Assembly: GCA_027563935.2 (NCBI GenBank)
Contig: CM050446.2
Coordinates: 122,590,499-122,654,498 of the forward strand
Source: Costus lasius
Taxonomy: Eukaryota; Streptophyta; Magnoliopsida; Zingiberales; Costaceae
DNA length: 64,000 bases
Direction: 5' to 3'
Each line of letters starts with the position of its first letter. Positions within the stretch are counted from its first letter, which is position 1. The notes beneath the pieces are model-generated. The model made no database searches, had not been told where the DNA came from, and was given only the letters and a program-made list of their open reading frames with translations. Below are positions 37,566-49,196 of the stretch, piece by piece. Position numbers and translations under genes: made by a program.

Positions 37566-38434
37566 ATGAGGCTTAGCTGCAATGGATGCCGCGTGCTTCG
37601 AAAGGGATGTAGCGAAGGATGCACGTTCCGGCCCTGTTTGCAGTGGATCAAGAGCGCCGAGGGGCAGGCGAATGCCACTGTCTTCCTGGCTAAGTTCTAC
37701 GGCCGCGCCGGGCTCATCAACCTCATCAACGCTGGCCCCGAACACCTCCGCCCAGGTACTTTTTTTCAAAAAAAAAAAAAAAAAATTATTATACAAATTT
37801 GACACCGGTCGAAGATGGGGTTTGGATGGAATTTTGAATAATTCTTCTTGTTCTTTCACGTGTAGCTGTTTTCCGATCACTTTTGTACGAGGCATGTGGG
37901 CGGATCGTGAATCCGATCTATGGATCGGTGGGTTTGCTCTGGTCCGGAAGCTGGCAGCTGTGCCAGGCTGCTGTGGAGGCGGTGCTCAAGGGAGCACCGA
38001 TCACCAAGATCTCTTCTGATTCAGCCGCCACCGCTGCCCCCGTTCTGAATTTCAAGGCCGTCGCCGACATCCGCCATGTGGCTAAGAACCCCCATGACCT
38101 GGGCAGCGTCGCCGCCAAGTCGCGGCCCAGGTTCAAGCGCTCGGCCTGCGGGCCTTCTTCGGCGCTTTTCCGACGCGCTGCGAGGCGCGAGGCGGAGGAG
38201 GAGAGCCAGGGGAACGGGAGCGCAGTCTCGGGCGATACGGCGGAAGGGTCACACGTGAGCCAGAGCGAGCCGGAGGTGGCCGCCCCGGCGGACGTGGGGC
38301 TAAAGCTGTGGCTTGGGCTGGAGCCGGAAGGAAGGAAACCAAAGGCGGAGGCGGAAGCGAAAGAGGAGGGGACCGGTGCGTGGGCGGAGGACGCGTGTCG
38401 ATTGGAGCTGGTGCTGAGCTTGGCCGCGGCGTGA
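37566..38434 (+). CDS. LOB-domain protein, class II (LBD37-42 type), 2 exons
   Basis: Nuclear plant-specific transcription factor. Class II members act in nitrogen and anthocyanin regulation. Exons 37566-37755 and 37866-38434 join in frame (CCA G/CT) to give 252 residues. The N-terminus holds the zinc-finger-like CX2CX6CX3C motif (Cys5, Cys8, Cys15, Cys19), then the conserved [16 protein letters not shown] and [11 protein letters not shown] segments, and after the intron [20 protein letters not shown] and [14 protein letters not shown]. The class I leucine-zipper-like coiled coil is absent, which places it in class II. The C-terminus has two Leu-rich EAR-like repression motifs, LKLWLGL and LELVLSL. 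The intron contains a long poly-A run right after the 5' splice site. Confidence 0.95.
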
Positions 38435-41400
38435 CGGGAGGAATTAGGAAACGGAGAGGGGAATTCGATTTGGGGCTGATTTGAAAATTGAGGTGTAGGA
38501 TCGGGCTAGGAGGTGTTTTAACCCTTTCTTTCAGTTATTTTATAAACTTTTCTAGCGTGTGTTCTCGCAGCTTTACTATCTTCATGCCTTGTGTGTAGAG
38601 CTGTACTGTCTTCTGGTCTTTGTATACCTAATACATCTACCCTTCATTTGAATAATTGTCTCTGACTAACCTAAATGATCTTGAAATTAACACGCACCCA
38701 ACGAATTAAAGCACATAACATAGTAGAGTAGAAGCCGAGGTGCAACAAGTTCTCAAGCTATTGCCTTTTTTTATTTTCTTAAGAAGAAATGTGCAACCAT
38801 TTCTAAACGAGCATAGGAATAAAGCACTCTATCTTATCAAATCCTTCCTTTTTATAATTTTTATTCTCACTTTAATTAGTAAATCATTTCAATGTTTTTC
38901 TTTTTATCTATTTCGTTGACTCCAATCCTCCATAACCAGTGTTTGAAGTTTGCTGTTTACTCTACTTATTTATCCTTCTGCATGCAAGTTGACGGTGCAT
39001 GTTGTATACTATATCATGACGGAATAGTCATTTGTTAAACACAAACTCAAGTAGATAGAAGATGCCAATAAATTGGCTACATCCATGAAGGTACGTACCA
39101 AAAGCCATGACGACCGCATATAATTTGTATATAATATATTAATCCAAGTGCTAAATAACCATGCATATCAATTAGCGGGGGTCGGATCTTTCTTGACTTT
39201 TAAATAATTTTGCATCCTCTTCCAGAACCTCTGCAGCTATTGGCTTCCGTAGTCAGCATTTCATTAAGTATCGTGTTGATGCATCTTAATGGACAGGCGT
39301 GTGGACGACACATGCTTCATCCAACGAGATGGATGAATGAAGAGTCAAGTTGCATATATAATTAAGCACTCATCATATGACATGAGTACTCAAGATTAGC
39401 TTAGCCTCACGAGATGTCTTCTTCTTTCTTATCAATCTCCCATAAATAAACTCAAGTTACTGCTCAGAGTATGGATGTTTGAGTTCAGGCCTTTTAGTGG
39501 TTCCCTAAGCTCAACTTTATGAGCTCTCAATCATTCTAAAAGCCTAGTCTCCCAATTGCATTTAGTTTTCTAACTCGGTTGCTGTCTAGCACTTTTCAAA
39601 GCACATGCTCACTGTCTAGGCAGTACAATTTCCTTGATTTGTCTGATTAAAAAAAGCAAATTTGTTTGTTTTTAAGACAGATTCTTCGGCTATTAGTCTC
39701 CAATTACTCCCTCGCACGGCGCTCCTTTCAGTCTAAACTTTACTACAAATTTGGACATTTAGCACATGTTCCCCGTCACCTAGGTACAGAGTCAACCGCA
39801 TGTAAGGTGTGAACCAAAGGCACATGGAATTAGTCTTGGAATTAGAGAAAGTTGTAGGTCTTAGTCAGTACTGTCAAGAGGTGATTTCCAACAAAATAAT
39901 GTTGCCTATTAGTAATTTGTAATTTTCTGAAACGTCAATTCGCAGTCTTACTGTGTGTGTAGATACTTACAACGATGATGATTAAGTGTGTGACTGAAAT
40001 GAAATTCTCACTAGTTTTACGTACAAAAATTGACAACTTAATCGATGATAACTACTGCAATCAGCACCGGCCTCTTTTTACTTGAACTGATGTAAGCTTA
40101 AGAACTAAGAAAGTCAAGGAACTAAGCCTGGATCTATACTATTAAACAAAGCTTACAAAGATAGCACTGTTGGGATCGATCCGGATCTAGGGTACAAATT
40201 AACTCATATGCATATATCATCCATCAACGTAGAAAATTTCTCCAACAAGTTGTTCATTGCCAGTTAATTACAAGCTTAGTTTTATCGACACATTCTCGTA
40301 CATATCTTTAGCATCTTATCACGAGAGTCTTCCAAGTTTGACCTTAGATTCAGTCACAAGAGCTATTACTGGAATTCAATGATATTAGTATATATGTTCC
40401 ATTACTCTATATACATTATCTATGTTTCTTATTTATTTTTTTAAATTAAAAATCATAATAGAATGGGATATAAATGATGAGAAAAATAGTTTTTAAAAAG
40501 TTTATACATATATACAAAGAACATGCTCATGGTTTTGCAATTAAAACCTAGGGCGGAATCATCGCTTCTCTAGTATCAGACTTTTACTTTTGTTTTTTTT
40601 TTTTTTTGCATGTAACCTAAGCAATGACATAATCAGATCATTATATTAATGCTAAGACTTGATGAAATCTCTCTGAACTGAGATCAGCAACCTGATTGGT
40701 TTCTCAAAGTATGTGCGCTTCCAATTAAATAATTTAAGTGGCGCGTGCCAGCCACAATTATCGTTATATTTTTAATGTAGGATGTCATTTAAATAATGAA
40801 TAAATGGGATTTAAAAATAGGCAAATGGGAACGCTTTGTGCTTTGATGAAAGTTGATTATTAATTCATTGAACTTCTACATTAAGGTAGCACGATTAGGT
40901 ACTCGACTAATTATTTGATTAGTGTTTAGTTTTACTGTCAATTTCCCTACCTAATAGCTTCTCCAAAGTTGACTACTCCCGGCTGAAATAATAATTAATA
41001 AACTTAATTCTCATAATGACGAGGGAAAAGGCAAGTGTTATGAAATGTAATTACAGCCCATGCCAAAAAAAAAATTGGTTGTTTTATATCTTAAATATGG
41101 ACTTAATTAATAAACAAATCAGGTGGTTTCTTGTAAAAATTGATTAGTAAAAGGTGGGAGCTCATCAGCTGGACAACTCAAACATCTATCGTGGGCCGTC
41201 ATTGGGCCATTAATTTAGTGGCTTGTAGCTGGAAAAGGTCCACCACATTTGACCCATCATATCGTGTTTTGTGTGAGTATTATCGGACTCAAAGAGGCTA
41301 TTGATGTAATCTGAAGTTTTATTTCGTATATATATATTTTTGAATTATATTAGTACAAAGTACTGATTGATTAAAAAAAAAGGGTTCAGTCTACAGTAAT

Positions 41401-42217
41401 TCCTCGACGTTTTGTTTCTGAAATATAATTATTTTAAGGAAAAAAGAAATATATTCCACTACGGTGCAGTCGCAGCGTGTCTGGCGTTCATCTTGTGATT
41501 TCGTGTCTTGTGTTGCTGCACAGGCACGGTTGATCGTACCGGGCTGAGATGCGAAGGCCGCAAATTGCAGATAGGCCGACAGCATCGGCCTGACGGTTCG
41601 GATTCACATGCAGTAAAGACATAAAATAAAATAAAAACACCCGGATGCTGCATGCCACATACGCCAACTGAGGAACCAATGTCGGCGGAACACCCTCCGC
41701 CTTAGCCGGGTCCGTACGTCGACGCTACAAACAAACGCCATGCTTCGACGTGCCGTCATCTTTCAATTGACGGACACGCAGACTGATTGATGGATTGATT
41801 GCGATCGATGGAAATGTGGGATCCACGAGTCTTTAAATTAATTAACGTATTCTATAAAATTTACCTCGCTGATGGCTGGCCAGAATTACAAGTTTAGCCA
41901 CGTGTCTTCTTAGTTTGCCGAGGGGGGAGTTTCGGGTAAAATGCGTCTGGTATATCACGGTCCGCATGACAAGGCGCTCGGTTAATTTAGAATTTACTCA
42001 AGTACGAGGGTCAATTGTAACTTGAAGAAAAGTAACGGCGCCGTTTAGGATTTACCTTTGATCTCTTTATTGACGGATTTACCCCCCACAAACCCGTTTA
42101 ATTTCCAAATCGCTCCGCGCCATTTCTTCATATACGGCTTGATCAACTCGGCTCGCTTACGTAGGTTCGTTTTTTTCCCAAGCGGAGAAAACCAGCTGCA
42201 AATTATTGCTATCGCTG
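38435..42217. other. intergenic, mostly AT-rich
   Basis: The first 200 bases are probably the LBD 3' UTR. After that I see no exon-like sequence on either strand. Short minus-strand frames near 41.4-41.7 kb are unrecognised. 41.9-42.2 kb is probably the upstream region of the CLE gene; no strong TATA box was found there. Confidence 0.5.
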
Positions 42218-42535
42218 ATGCCATCGATACTGGCCTCCACGAGGAGGAGAAGACTCGCGTTTGGTTCCGCTGCCTTCTTCCTTTGTAGCGCATGGCTGTT
42301 CCTCGGCCGGCTACAGGGCGGAGCACCGGCACCGGCGGCAGCGCCACTTCGCCAGCCTACGACGGCGGCGGCGCTCCCTCGACCGCTACTGCGAGTGTTA
42401 GAGGAATTGCACGCGAAAGAGACAGTGAGGGCGTCGATGAGAATTCGTCCTGCAGGAAGCGACACTCCCGACGGCCAATTTGGCGAGAGCAAGCGGCGAG
42501 CGCCAAGCTGCCCGGATCCGCTCCACAACCGTTAG
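42218..42535 (+). CDS. CLE peptide hormone precursor with Cys at position 6
   Basis: A single open frame of 105 residues with the build of a CLE prepropeptide. An Arg-rich start is followed by a hydrophobic signal segment (about residues 14-30, LAFGSAAFFLCSAWLFLG), then an Ala/Pro-rich variable region, and at the very C-terminus the CLE motif RRAPSCPDPLHNR (residues 93-105). The secreted 12-mer is perceived by CLV1/BAM-type receptor kinases and controls meristem or vascular development. The motif matches the family at Arg1, Pro4, Ser5, Pro7, Asp8, Pro9, Leu10, His11 and Asn12, but has Ala at 3 (usually Val) and Cys at 6 where Gly is nearly invariant. The first ATG of the frame is 42218. The gene is intronless, as is usual. 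Activity with Cys6 is uncertain. Confidence 0.8.
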   Translation: MPSILASTRRRRLAFGSAAFFLCSAWLFLGRLQGGAPAPAAAPLRQPTTAAALPRPLLRVLEELHAKETVRASMRIRPAGSDTPDGQFGESKRRAPSCPDPLHNR

Positions 42536-44548
42536 CAGCGTGTACACGCACATTGGGTATTAATTGATTCAAAATTAATTTTTCTTGAGTTTACCTTTTT
42601 TTAGCACGGTTTAAAGTGTAGAGAAGCTAGGGTTTTACGATACTGATCATATAATAAATACACAGTATCTCTAGATTTAGTAGAGTCTCGTATCGCAACT
42701 TTTTCCTGTCACTAATTATGGTCGATCTCCAATACATTTTCTTCTATTTTTCTTGATGTACAAAGATTTTCTTTAATTTGTTAAAAAGAAAAGTAAGCTA
42801 AAGACGCATAGCAATATAAATAAGGAGATTGAGAAACAACTGAATGAGTCGATGTAGCACGGGAAAAAGCTCGAGCGAGGACTAAGGATGGAAACAAGGG
42901 AAAGAAAGACAAGGAAGAAAACAAGTGAGGATTACGACTGCATTGTCATGTCATCACGCAAGCTAGCGTTTGTTGTTGCTACGCACGGTATTCGATTTGG
43001 CTCGCATTTCATTCATCGTTCTCCATCAGCTTTGCCTTGTCAAAATCAAACAGTTCTGTGATCGTTGAATTTGCCATTTTCTTGCCCAGTCCGTGAAACT
43101 GGGAATGCCCTCCAGAGTCCAGTGTGTTTACTACCGCGGGATTCCATAGAGGGAAAGGAAATGAATATTACTAGTTTGTTCAAGTATACACTGCCTCCCT
43201 GTAAAAAAAAGAAAAATTCATGTTTTTTATTTAATTACCTTCCAGTGCTCTTACAAATTAATGGCTGTGTCCTCGCAAGAAAAGGAGCTGCCAGTCCACC
43301 TACGGCCTACCAAAGATTTCTTCTTCGGTTTCTTTTGTGTATTGTCCATAGGATAAGACAAGAAAAGGAAGAGCAGGATTGTGTGAGAATTAAATGTGAC
43401 AGATAAGAGAGGAAATGCCCTCAATTGTACTGGCATTTTTTTTACTGGCAAAAATTTCAGATAGAGATATTATGTGAAGCATTGGGCAGTATGAGAACAT
43501 ATTTCTAGGTATTATGTGAAGCATTAAGGTCATATTATCATTTATCAATATAGCTAGCATATTTGAGTGGATAGCAGAGGGTGCTGTAAGCCTGTAATCG
43601 AGAGTGATCTTCATTCTTCATTCTGACTACTGATAGAATGACAACTTTTTAGTGCATTGAGTGAAGATAGGCATACAGAGAGCAAAAAGCTATTTCTGAT
43701 CCACAATATTTGTGGAGACAGAAATGGAACAACAGCAGGAGGTAAAAAAAAGCATTGTGTTATATCCCATCATTTCAGGTTCTGTCGATCACAATTTGGT
43801 CATTTAATTCATTTTTCTTGCTTTTTGTCCATAACTGGGTGGAAACTGGAATCCAAGTGAGGCAAAGTTCCATCAGCTTCACTCCATTTTTTTTATTTAA
43901 TGAAAATTATTATCCTCCCTCGACTTTAATATCTTTCATGCCTATTTCTGTTCTTTAATTTCCACTCCGATAAACACAGTGCAATTTATCCGTTTGTTAA
44001 GAAAATTTATATGGATTTGCATTACATCCCTCCATCTAGGATCAAAATTGAATGCAACATGCTATGCTAAGGCCTAAGAGCCTCAAAGATTTTACCGTCA
44101 TGTTATGGTTTTACTTATAACTTTAATTAGACAGCCAGAGCAAGGTTGAAATTTGGCATAGCAAATGAAATGTACTAATATGATGTCCTTTTGAGCGTGT
44201 GTCATGTATAAATATAAAATAAGATTATTTGAAAATCATTAAAATGATGAGGGCAAACTAGGAATCGCAAATTTATATGACGCAATTCGAAAACACATGC
44301 GTACATTGAAATGGCTAATCGTTACAAATTTCCATCCTTGAGTAAAATAATAATAATAATAATATCTAAGATGCAGCCAAAAATAGCTTCTACAACTTGT
44401 TGACAAAGAGGTTCTCTGCTGAAACATACTCCCCTTGTAACTAGTAGTTTTACTAGCAAAATATCACAAAATATCTATATACGATGTAGTAGCATCTTCT
44501 GCATATGCAAATTTAGAGTAAAAGGTTTAGGCAATCATTCAAGCATAA
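42536..44548. other. intergenic between the CLE and DUF1218 genes
   Basis: No gene supported. It contains a TAA-type simple repeat near 44345-44362. The last part, up to 44548, lies just past the stop of the minus-strand DUF1218 gene and probably includes its 3' UTR. Confidence 0.45.
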
Positions 44549-46639
44549 CTAGCCATTTCCAACGGTTGAGCTTGTTTTGTTCGTCTTTCGAGAGGCCTGG
44601 CTAGTAGTAGCTTTTGTGAAGTACGAGTAGTAATACACATTGAGTATCATAGTGAATACCACAAAGACGGCTCCGGCTATGAAAACACCTTTCCTTAATG
44701 ATTCACAAGTCCAATCTTGAGCGTATATAACATGTCGGTACTTGGTATGGTACGCATTCTTTGTAGCACCGGCGATTAGGCATGACTCAGCAATAAAAAA
44801 CATGAGCCTGATAAACAAGAAAAACACGGTGTATAATGAAAACCAATTAGAACATCGTGTTGTTAACAAGTCAAAGAATCCATATTAACTTTGGCTCTTG
44901 CAAAGGAGATCTAACCAGGACAAGGCAAAATATATTATGGACCAAGCTCTGTTTCCTCCCGGGGCTAAAGGTTTGCCAAAGCACATGCATTTGGTGACAC
45001 CCATGAGGAGTGATTGGCTTGAAAGAAGAAACAAGAAACTGCCGACTCCATAACTGGTAGCTACGTCGGAGTCATAGACACAATATGTGGCATTGAAGTT
45101 GCCTGCCACTATAGTACCCTGTCATGAAGAAAGACCAGAATTTAGACACGGTAGTAAAGGAAAATAGGAGTGGTGGAACACAAGAGAACATTAGACGATG
45201 CATATTTAGCATATGGCGCAATGAAACACTTACAAGTCGGCTAATTCATGCTTCTAAATAGAAATTTAAATTTATTCACAGCTATGAAAGAAGATACTAT
45301 GTGCAAGATTAGAATATCTCTCAATGTTGTTCACGATTTCATTAAGCAAATATAGATAAGGAAATACGTTACTTTACCAACTGCAAAGATGAAGTAAAGA
45401 GCACAATTTCAGGATAGGCTTACGGTCATCGCAAAACAGAGAATCCATAGCAAACAAATAAAAAGATTTATCGATAACAAAAGAATCTATCAGCGATTTC
45501 TAAAGTAGGCAGCCACAGTAACAAGTAGCAAAAAGTTATCATAATAGGATGATTTGGCGTCCTCATCTATAGGACGCAATAGCTACATGATCGTCGTGAG
45601 ATTCATAGTAACTAAAGAAATCACAAGATTCCGTGTGATTCTTATTGGAACTTTCTTCATACTGACTTGTGCTTGGATAAGCAGAAGATGCAAAATCATT
45701 AATCTTTATGACCCTGAAGCTCTACTGAAGCAAATTATGATATAAGTGCATACCCATATGGACATCCATCGTTGTGAAGATAATCAAATTTGAACAGAAA
45801 TACAAGTAAACTCACTTGAGAATTGAAATCCTCAGCCAAGTAATCTTCCTTATGTATCCTAGTTCTTTTTCAAAACAACTTAGAAGTAGACTATAATCAG
45901 CACCTAATTAGACAAATCTAGAAAAAATGAAATTATCTTTTCTGCATCTTCCATTGTGTAAATATCGCTCACATTTATCCACCTTTTTCCGGCAATGCAG
46001 ATTTCCTCACATCTGTGCGTATTAACCTTTTTGTTTCCTCCTGCTGCACATTAAACTAGGTCTACTATTTGGAGATAGAAACACCAGTATAATTGGAGAT
46101 GACGAGAAGCGAAACTAACATATGACGATCCTCTTGAGCAATTCCTTTACTTTACCCTAGCTTTCCATAGTCTAGAGAGGATCGAAAGAAGTTGCTGCAA
46201 TAGTGGTGAGTTCCTCATGAAAAACACGAATATGAGAAACATACAGATCAGAGTCATCCGGAATCTTGTAATCTGTTAAATTATGACACTAGAACAATCT
46301 TGAAATTTGAAACAACCACGGAAGAAAAGCAAATGCAGCTGATATTTGAACTACAAACATGAAAAATAGGCTTCTGATGAAGATGTTGAAGCAGCAAGGT
46401 TTTGGAGAAGCTTTCCTAGCTTCCCGACCAAAACACAAACATAGATGAGATGAAGCAGAGTGTAAGGAACCATCTGACTGAAATCAAAAGTGATATCAAG
46501 AACCCGAAAGGGGGAAAGGAAGGCGAAGAGGGTTTACGGTGCTCCGGCGGCGCTCAGCGGCGATGGCGAAACCGAAGGCGGTGAGGCAGAGAGCGATTGC
46601 TAGGATGTGCACCAGCGTCGACCCCTTCCCTTCCCCCAT
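44549..46639 (-). CDS. DUF1218 family membrane protein, 3 exons
   Basis: Four-helix plant membrane protein of the DUF1218 family, whose members (MWL, VCC/DEAL) are linked to lignin, leaf vein patterning and bilateral symmetry. Exons on the minus strand are 46538-46639, 44916-45118 and 44549-44807, joined in frame (ST/GT, then TG/G) for 187 residues. The N-terminal helix has the typical start GSTLVHILAIALCLTAFGFA followed by AAERRRST. Conserved Cys residues occur in ATYCVYDSDVA, GVTKCMCFGKPL, ESCLIAGATKNAYH and DWTCESLRKGVF. Hydrophobic segments lie at about residues 7-27, 57-75, 92-112 and 143-162. The tail is Ser/Thr/Lys-rich. Intron 1 is 1.4 kb. No defect was seen; the biochemical role is unknown. 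Confidence 0.92.
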
Positions 46640-48749
46640 TGCACTCTGTCTCTCTCTCTCTCGATCTTTCGATCTTCAACAGAACGCAACAAGAGAGCAC
46701 AGTGAACACTGAACAATGCAGTGTGAAAAGAGTGGATTATTTTTAGGGAATCTCGAAAAGTAAAATAATAAAAATAAAAAAAATGGAAGAACAGAAGTGG
46801 GAAGCAAGGCGGGAAGGTATGCACGGTATCTGATGCGCCTTGCTTTTTTAGGGGAAATTACTGGCTTTTTTAGCAGAAATCACGGAGCGGATCGCATTCA
46901 GCCCGACCCATCATCTCGCTCGTTGCTGTCGGGCCCAGACCCAATGGACCACCGAATTTTGTTTTAATTTGACATCTTAATTAAGTTTTGTTGGCCCACC
47001 ACGGAGTATTTCTATTACTCGGTGACCCATGGCCCACCGCGTTATAGAAATACTGTCGCGGCGTGTCAACGGTGAACTGAGGAAAAAAAAGGGTACTTTT
47101 TCTTCTAATTTTTCTTTCTGTGCAAATTCAACTGCGAAAGAAACAAAAGTAAATAAAAAAAATTAGGTACATTTAGCCGGATCTTTCCAGCTTCCAAAAC
47201 TAACCTTACTTTACCGCGCAGCAAAGAAAAGTGGAAAGTCCTGAAAAACGCAACCTTTAGTCTGGGTAGGGTTTGAAAAAGTAAGAGATGCAAGAACAGA
47301 AAAGTCAAAAGCAAGAAAAGAGTGATTCTATTCCTTGGTGCTTTGAATGTAAGCAATGTGTTCATTGGTTCAAACATGGAAATTGCCAAACAGATTTCCT
47401 TGCATTGACTTTAGTGGTTGCAGGCAGACGAAGGTAGTCTCTTTGTGCCATAAATGCAGCGAAATTACTGATTTCTGTAGACAGAAAAGGAGATGGTTTC
47501 AATTTTTCAGCGGTACAAGTTAGGTTGACGGGCCAGTGAGAGCTCAGGAATCGACCTGCAGTTTCTGTTTACGATGGAAAGATGTTATGGACCGAGCAGC
47601 CTAAACTTGATTTATTTCAATCTTTTAAAAGATGCATAGATTTTCTTTTTCTTTTGGTCCACTTAAGAAAGATGCCAAAGCGGGAAGAGCTAATAAAGTA
47701 ATTTTAAAGAGAATTATGAAGACTTTTTTAAAAAATAGAGACTCAAGGACATAAATTAGAAGAACAAAAAAAAGGCAACTTAATAGCACAGACCAAAAAC
47801 ATATGGAAGAATTATTGTATTTTGCTAAAATGATTAATAAGGCATCATAATGTAGAGCTACATGATCCAATCTCTATATTCTACAATATCATTTTCATAA
47901 TGTGTACCTTTCTCAAATTCTTATTACCAAATACATTTTTCTCAAATTCTTATTTGACAAGCATCAAGCATCACGATTGGCATAATATATTAACATTTAA
48001 GATAATTGATTTTTTTTAAAAAAAATTAATATTTACCAATAACAACAATATGTATATATTGTTATATACGACGATTTCAAATGGATTTAAAAATTACAAC
48101 GAACTCTCTTGTTTTTCAGTTACAGTTCTTAAACACCATATAATATCGAAATTTTAAACGATGCATTAAGTATATTTGTAAAGTAACCTCTAGTGAACAA
48201 ATAAATGAACAAAGCTCCAGGCTGAAACAATATAATTAAATTGCATATATGATTAATTATTTTCAATCTATTAACGCCGATGAATTTCTAATTTCATCAT
48301 TTTTTTTTCTATTGTTTTCCAGAAGCAACATATGATTGCGTCAATATTTTAAATATTTTAAATTGACAAGAGGAAACAAAATGAAAAATGATGGGTTTAA
48401 TAAATTCTTTGCCTCGATTGTTTGTTCATAAGGATTTTTTTTTTTTTTTTTTGTGGTAAGATCAACAAGAAACTACTTGAGAAAATAAAAATATGAATAA
48501 GGAGATGCTTTGTAAAAAAAAAGGAAATAAATAAAATAGAGATGCCATCAACACCAAACTTCACAAGCTATTAAGCTAATGCACAAGTTTTTCTAATACT
48601 TGAAAACTAGCTTGTTTTTAGGACCTTAGGATGACTAATAAGCTGGTCTCATGATTACGACAACACTAATAAGCTTGAAAAGCATTAAACGATAGGATAA
48701 CCCCCCCTGTACAGTCACCGACTATGGCTGCTTACGTTCAAATCATGAG
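46640..48749. other. intergenic
   Basis: 46.64-46.75 kb, rich in TC repeats, is likely 5' UTR and promoter of the DUF1218 gene on the minus strand. Beyond it the DNA is AT-rich with a T-run near 48435-48452. I see no exon-like sequence. Confidence 0.45.
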
Positions 48750-49196
48750 TCATTCCTCGCTAGTCGGTTCGGCGTTCAGATCGAGGGAGCGGCGTGGAAT
48801 CCTGTTCTCCATCCCTGCTTCCTCTTCCTCCTCTTGGATCGCCGCCACCGTCGCTTCTCTCGATCTCGATCTATCTTCGCAGCTCTCCTCCGCAGCAGCC
48901 GTGCTCCCCTCACTTCGCCGCCCGCCATCCTCAACGAATCCTGCGGCCGAGAAGTCTTCGCGCTCAAACGCCGGCCGCCATCTCGATGACCACGGCCTTT
49001 GCCTCTCCTCCTCCGCCTTTTTATCCCCTCCGCCGCCCCTTGCTGCCAATAACCTGGACGCGTCGCGCATCTTCCGGATGATGGCGAAGAACTCTTCGAT
49101 CTCTTCATCGGTAGCCTCCTCCCCTGCTCTGCTCTGGGGTGGAGGCCTCGCCTCGTCCCCGGCGTCGCGAACCGGCCGCTTCCTCGTCGTCGCCAT
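48750..49196 (-). CDS. NIMIN/NRR-like NPR1-interacting protein with EAR motif
   Basis: Intronless minus-strand frame of 148 residues. NIMIN and NRR proteins bind the salicylic-acid receptor NPR1 in the nucleus and damp defence gene activation. The family-type motif DEEIEEFFAIIRKMRDA covers residues 30-46. RPAFEREDF at 74-82 resembles the second conserved NIMIN segment. The C-terminus carries LDLNAEP (138-144), which fits the DLNxxP form of the EAR repression motif. An acidic run and low-complexity Arg/Ser sequence lie between. The coding frame is very GC-rich in an AT-rich setting, and the plus strand is also open, but the motif set favours the minus frame. Which subgroup (NIMIN1, 2 or NRR) it belongs to is not certain. 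Confidence 0.85.
   Translation of the reverse strand: MATTRKRPVRDAGDEARPPPQSRAGEEATDEEIEEFFAIIRKMRDASRLLAARGGGGDKKAEEERQRPWSSRWRPAFEREDFSAAGFVEDGGRRSEGSTAAAEESCEDRSRSREATVAAIQEEEEEAGMENRIPRRSLDLNAEPTSEE

Noticed and set aside
42045..42347. Minus-strand frame overlapping the CLE gene
   Set aside because: No recognisable motif; the plus-strand frame has signal peptide and terminal CLE motif.
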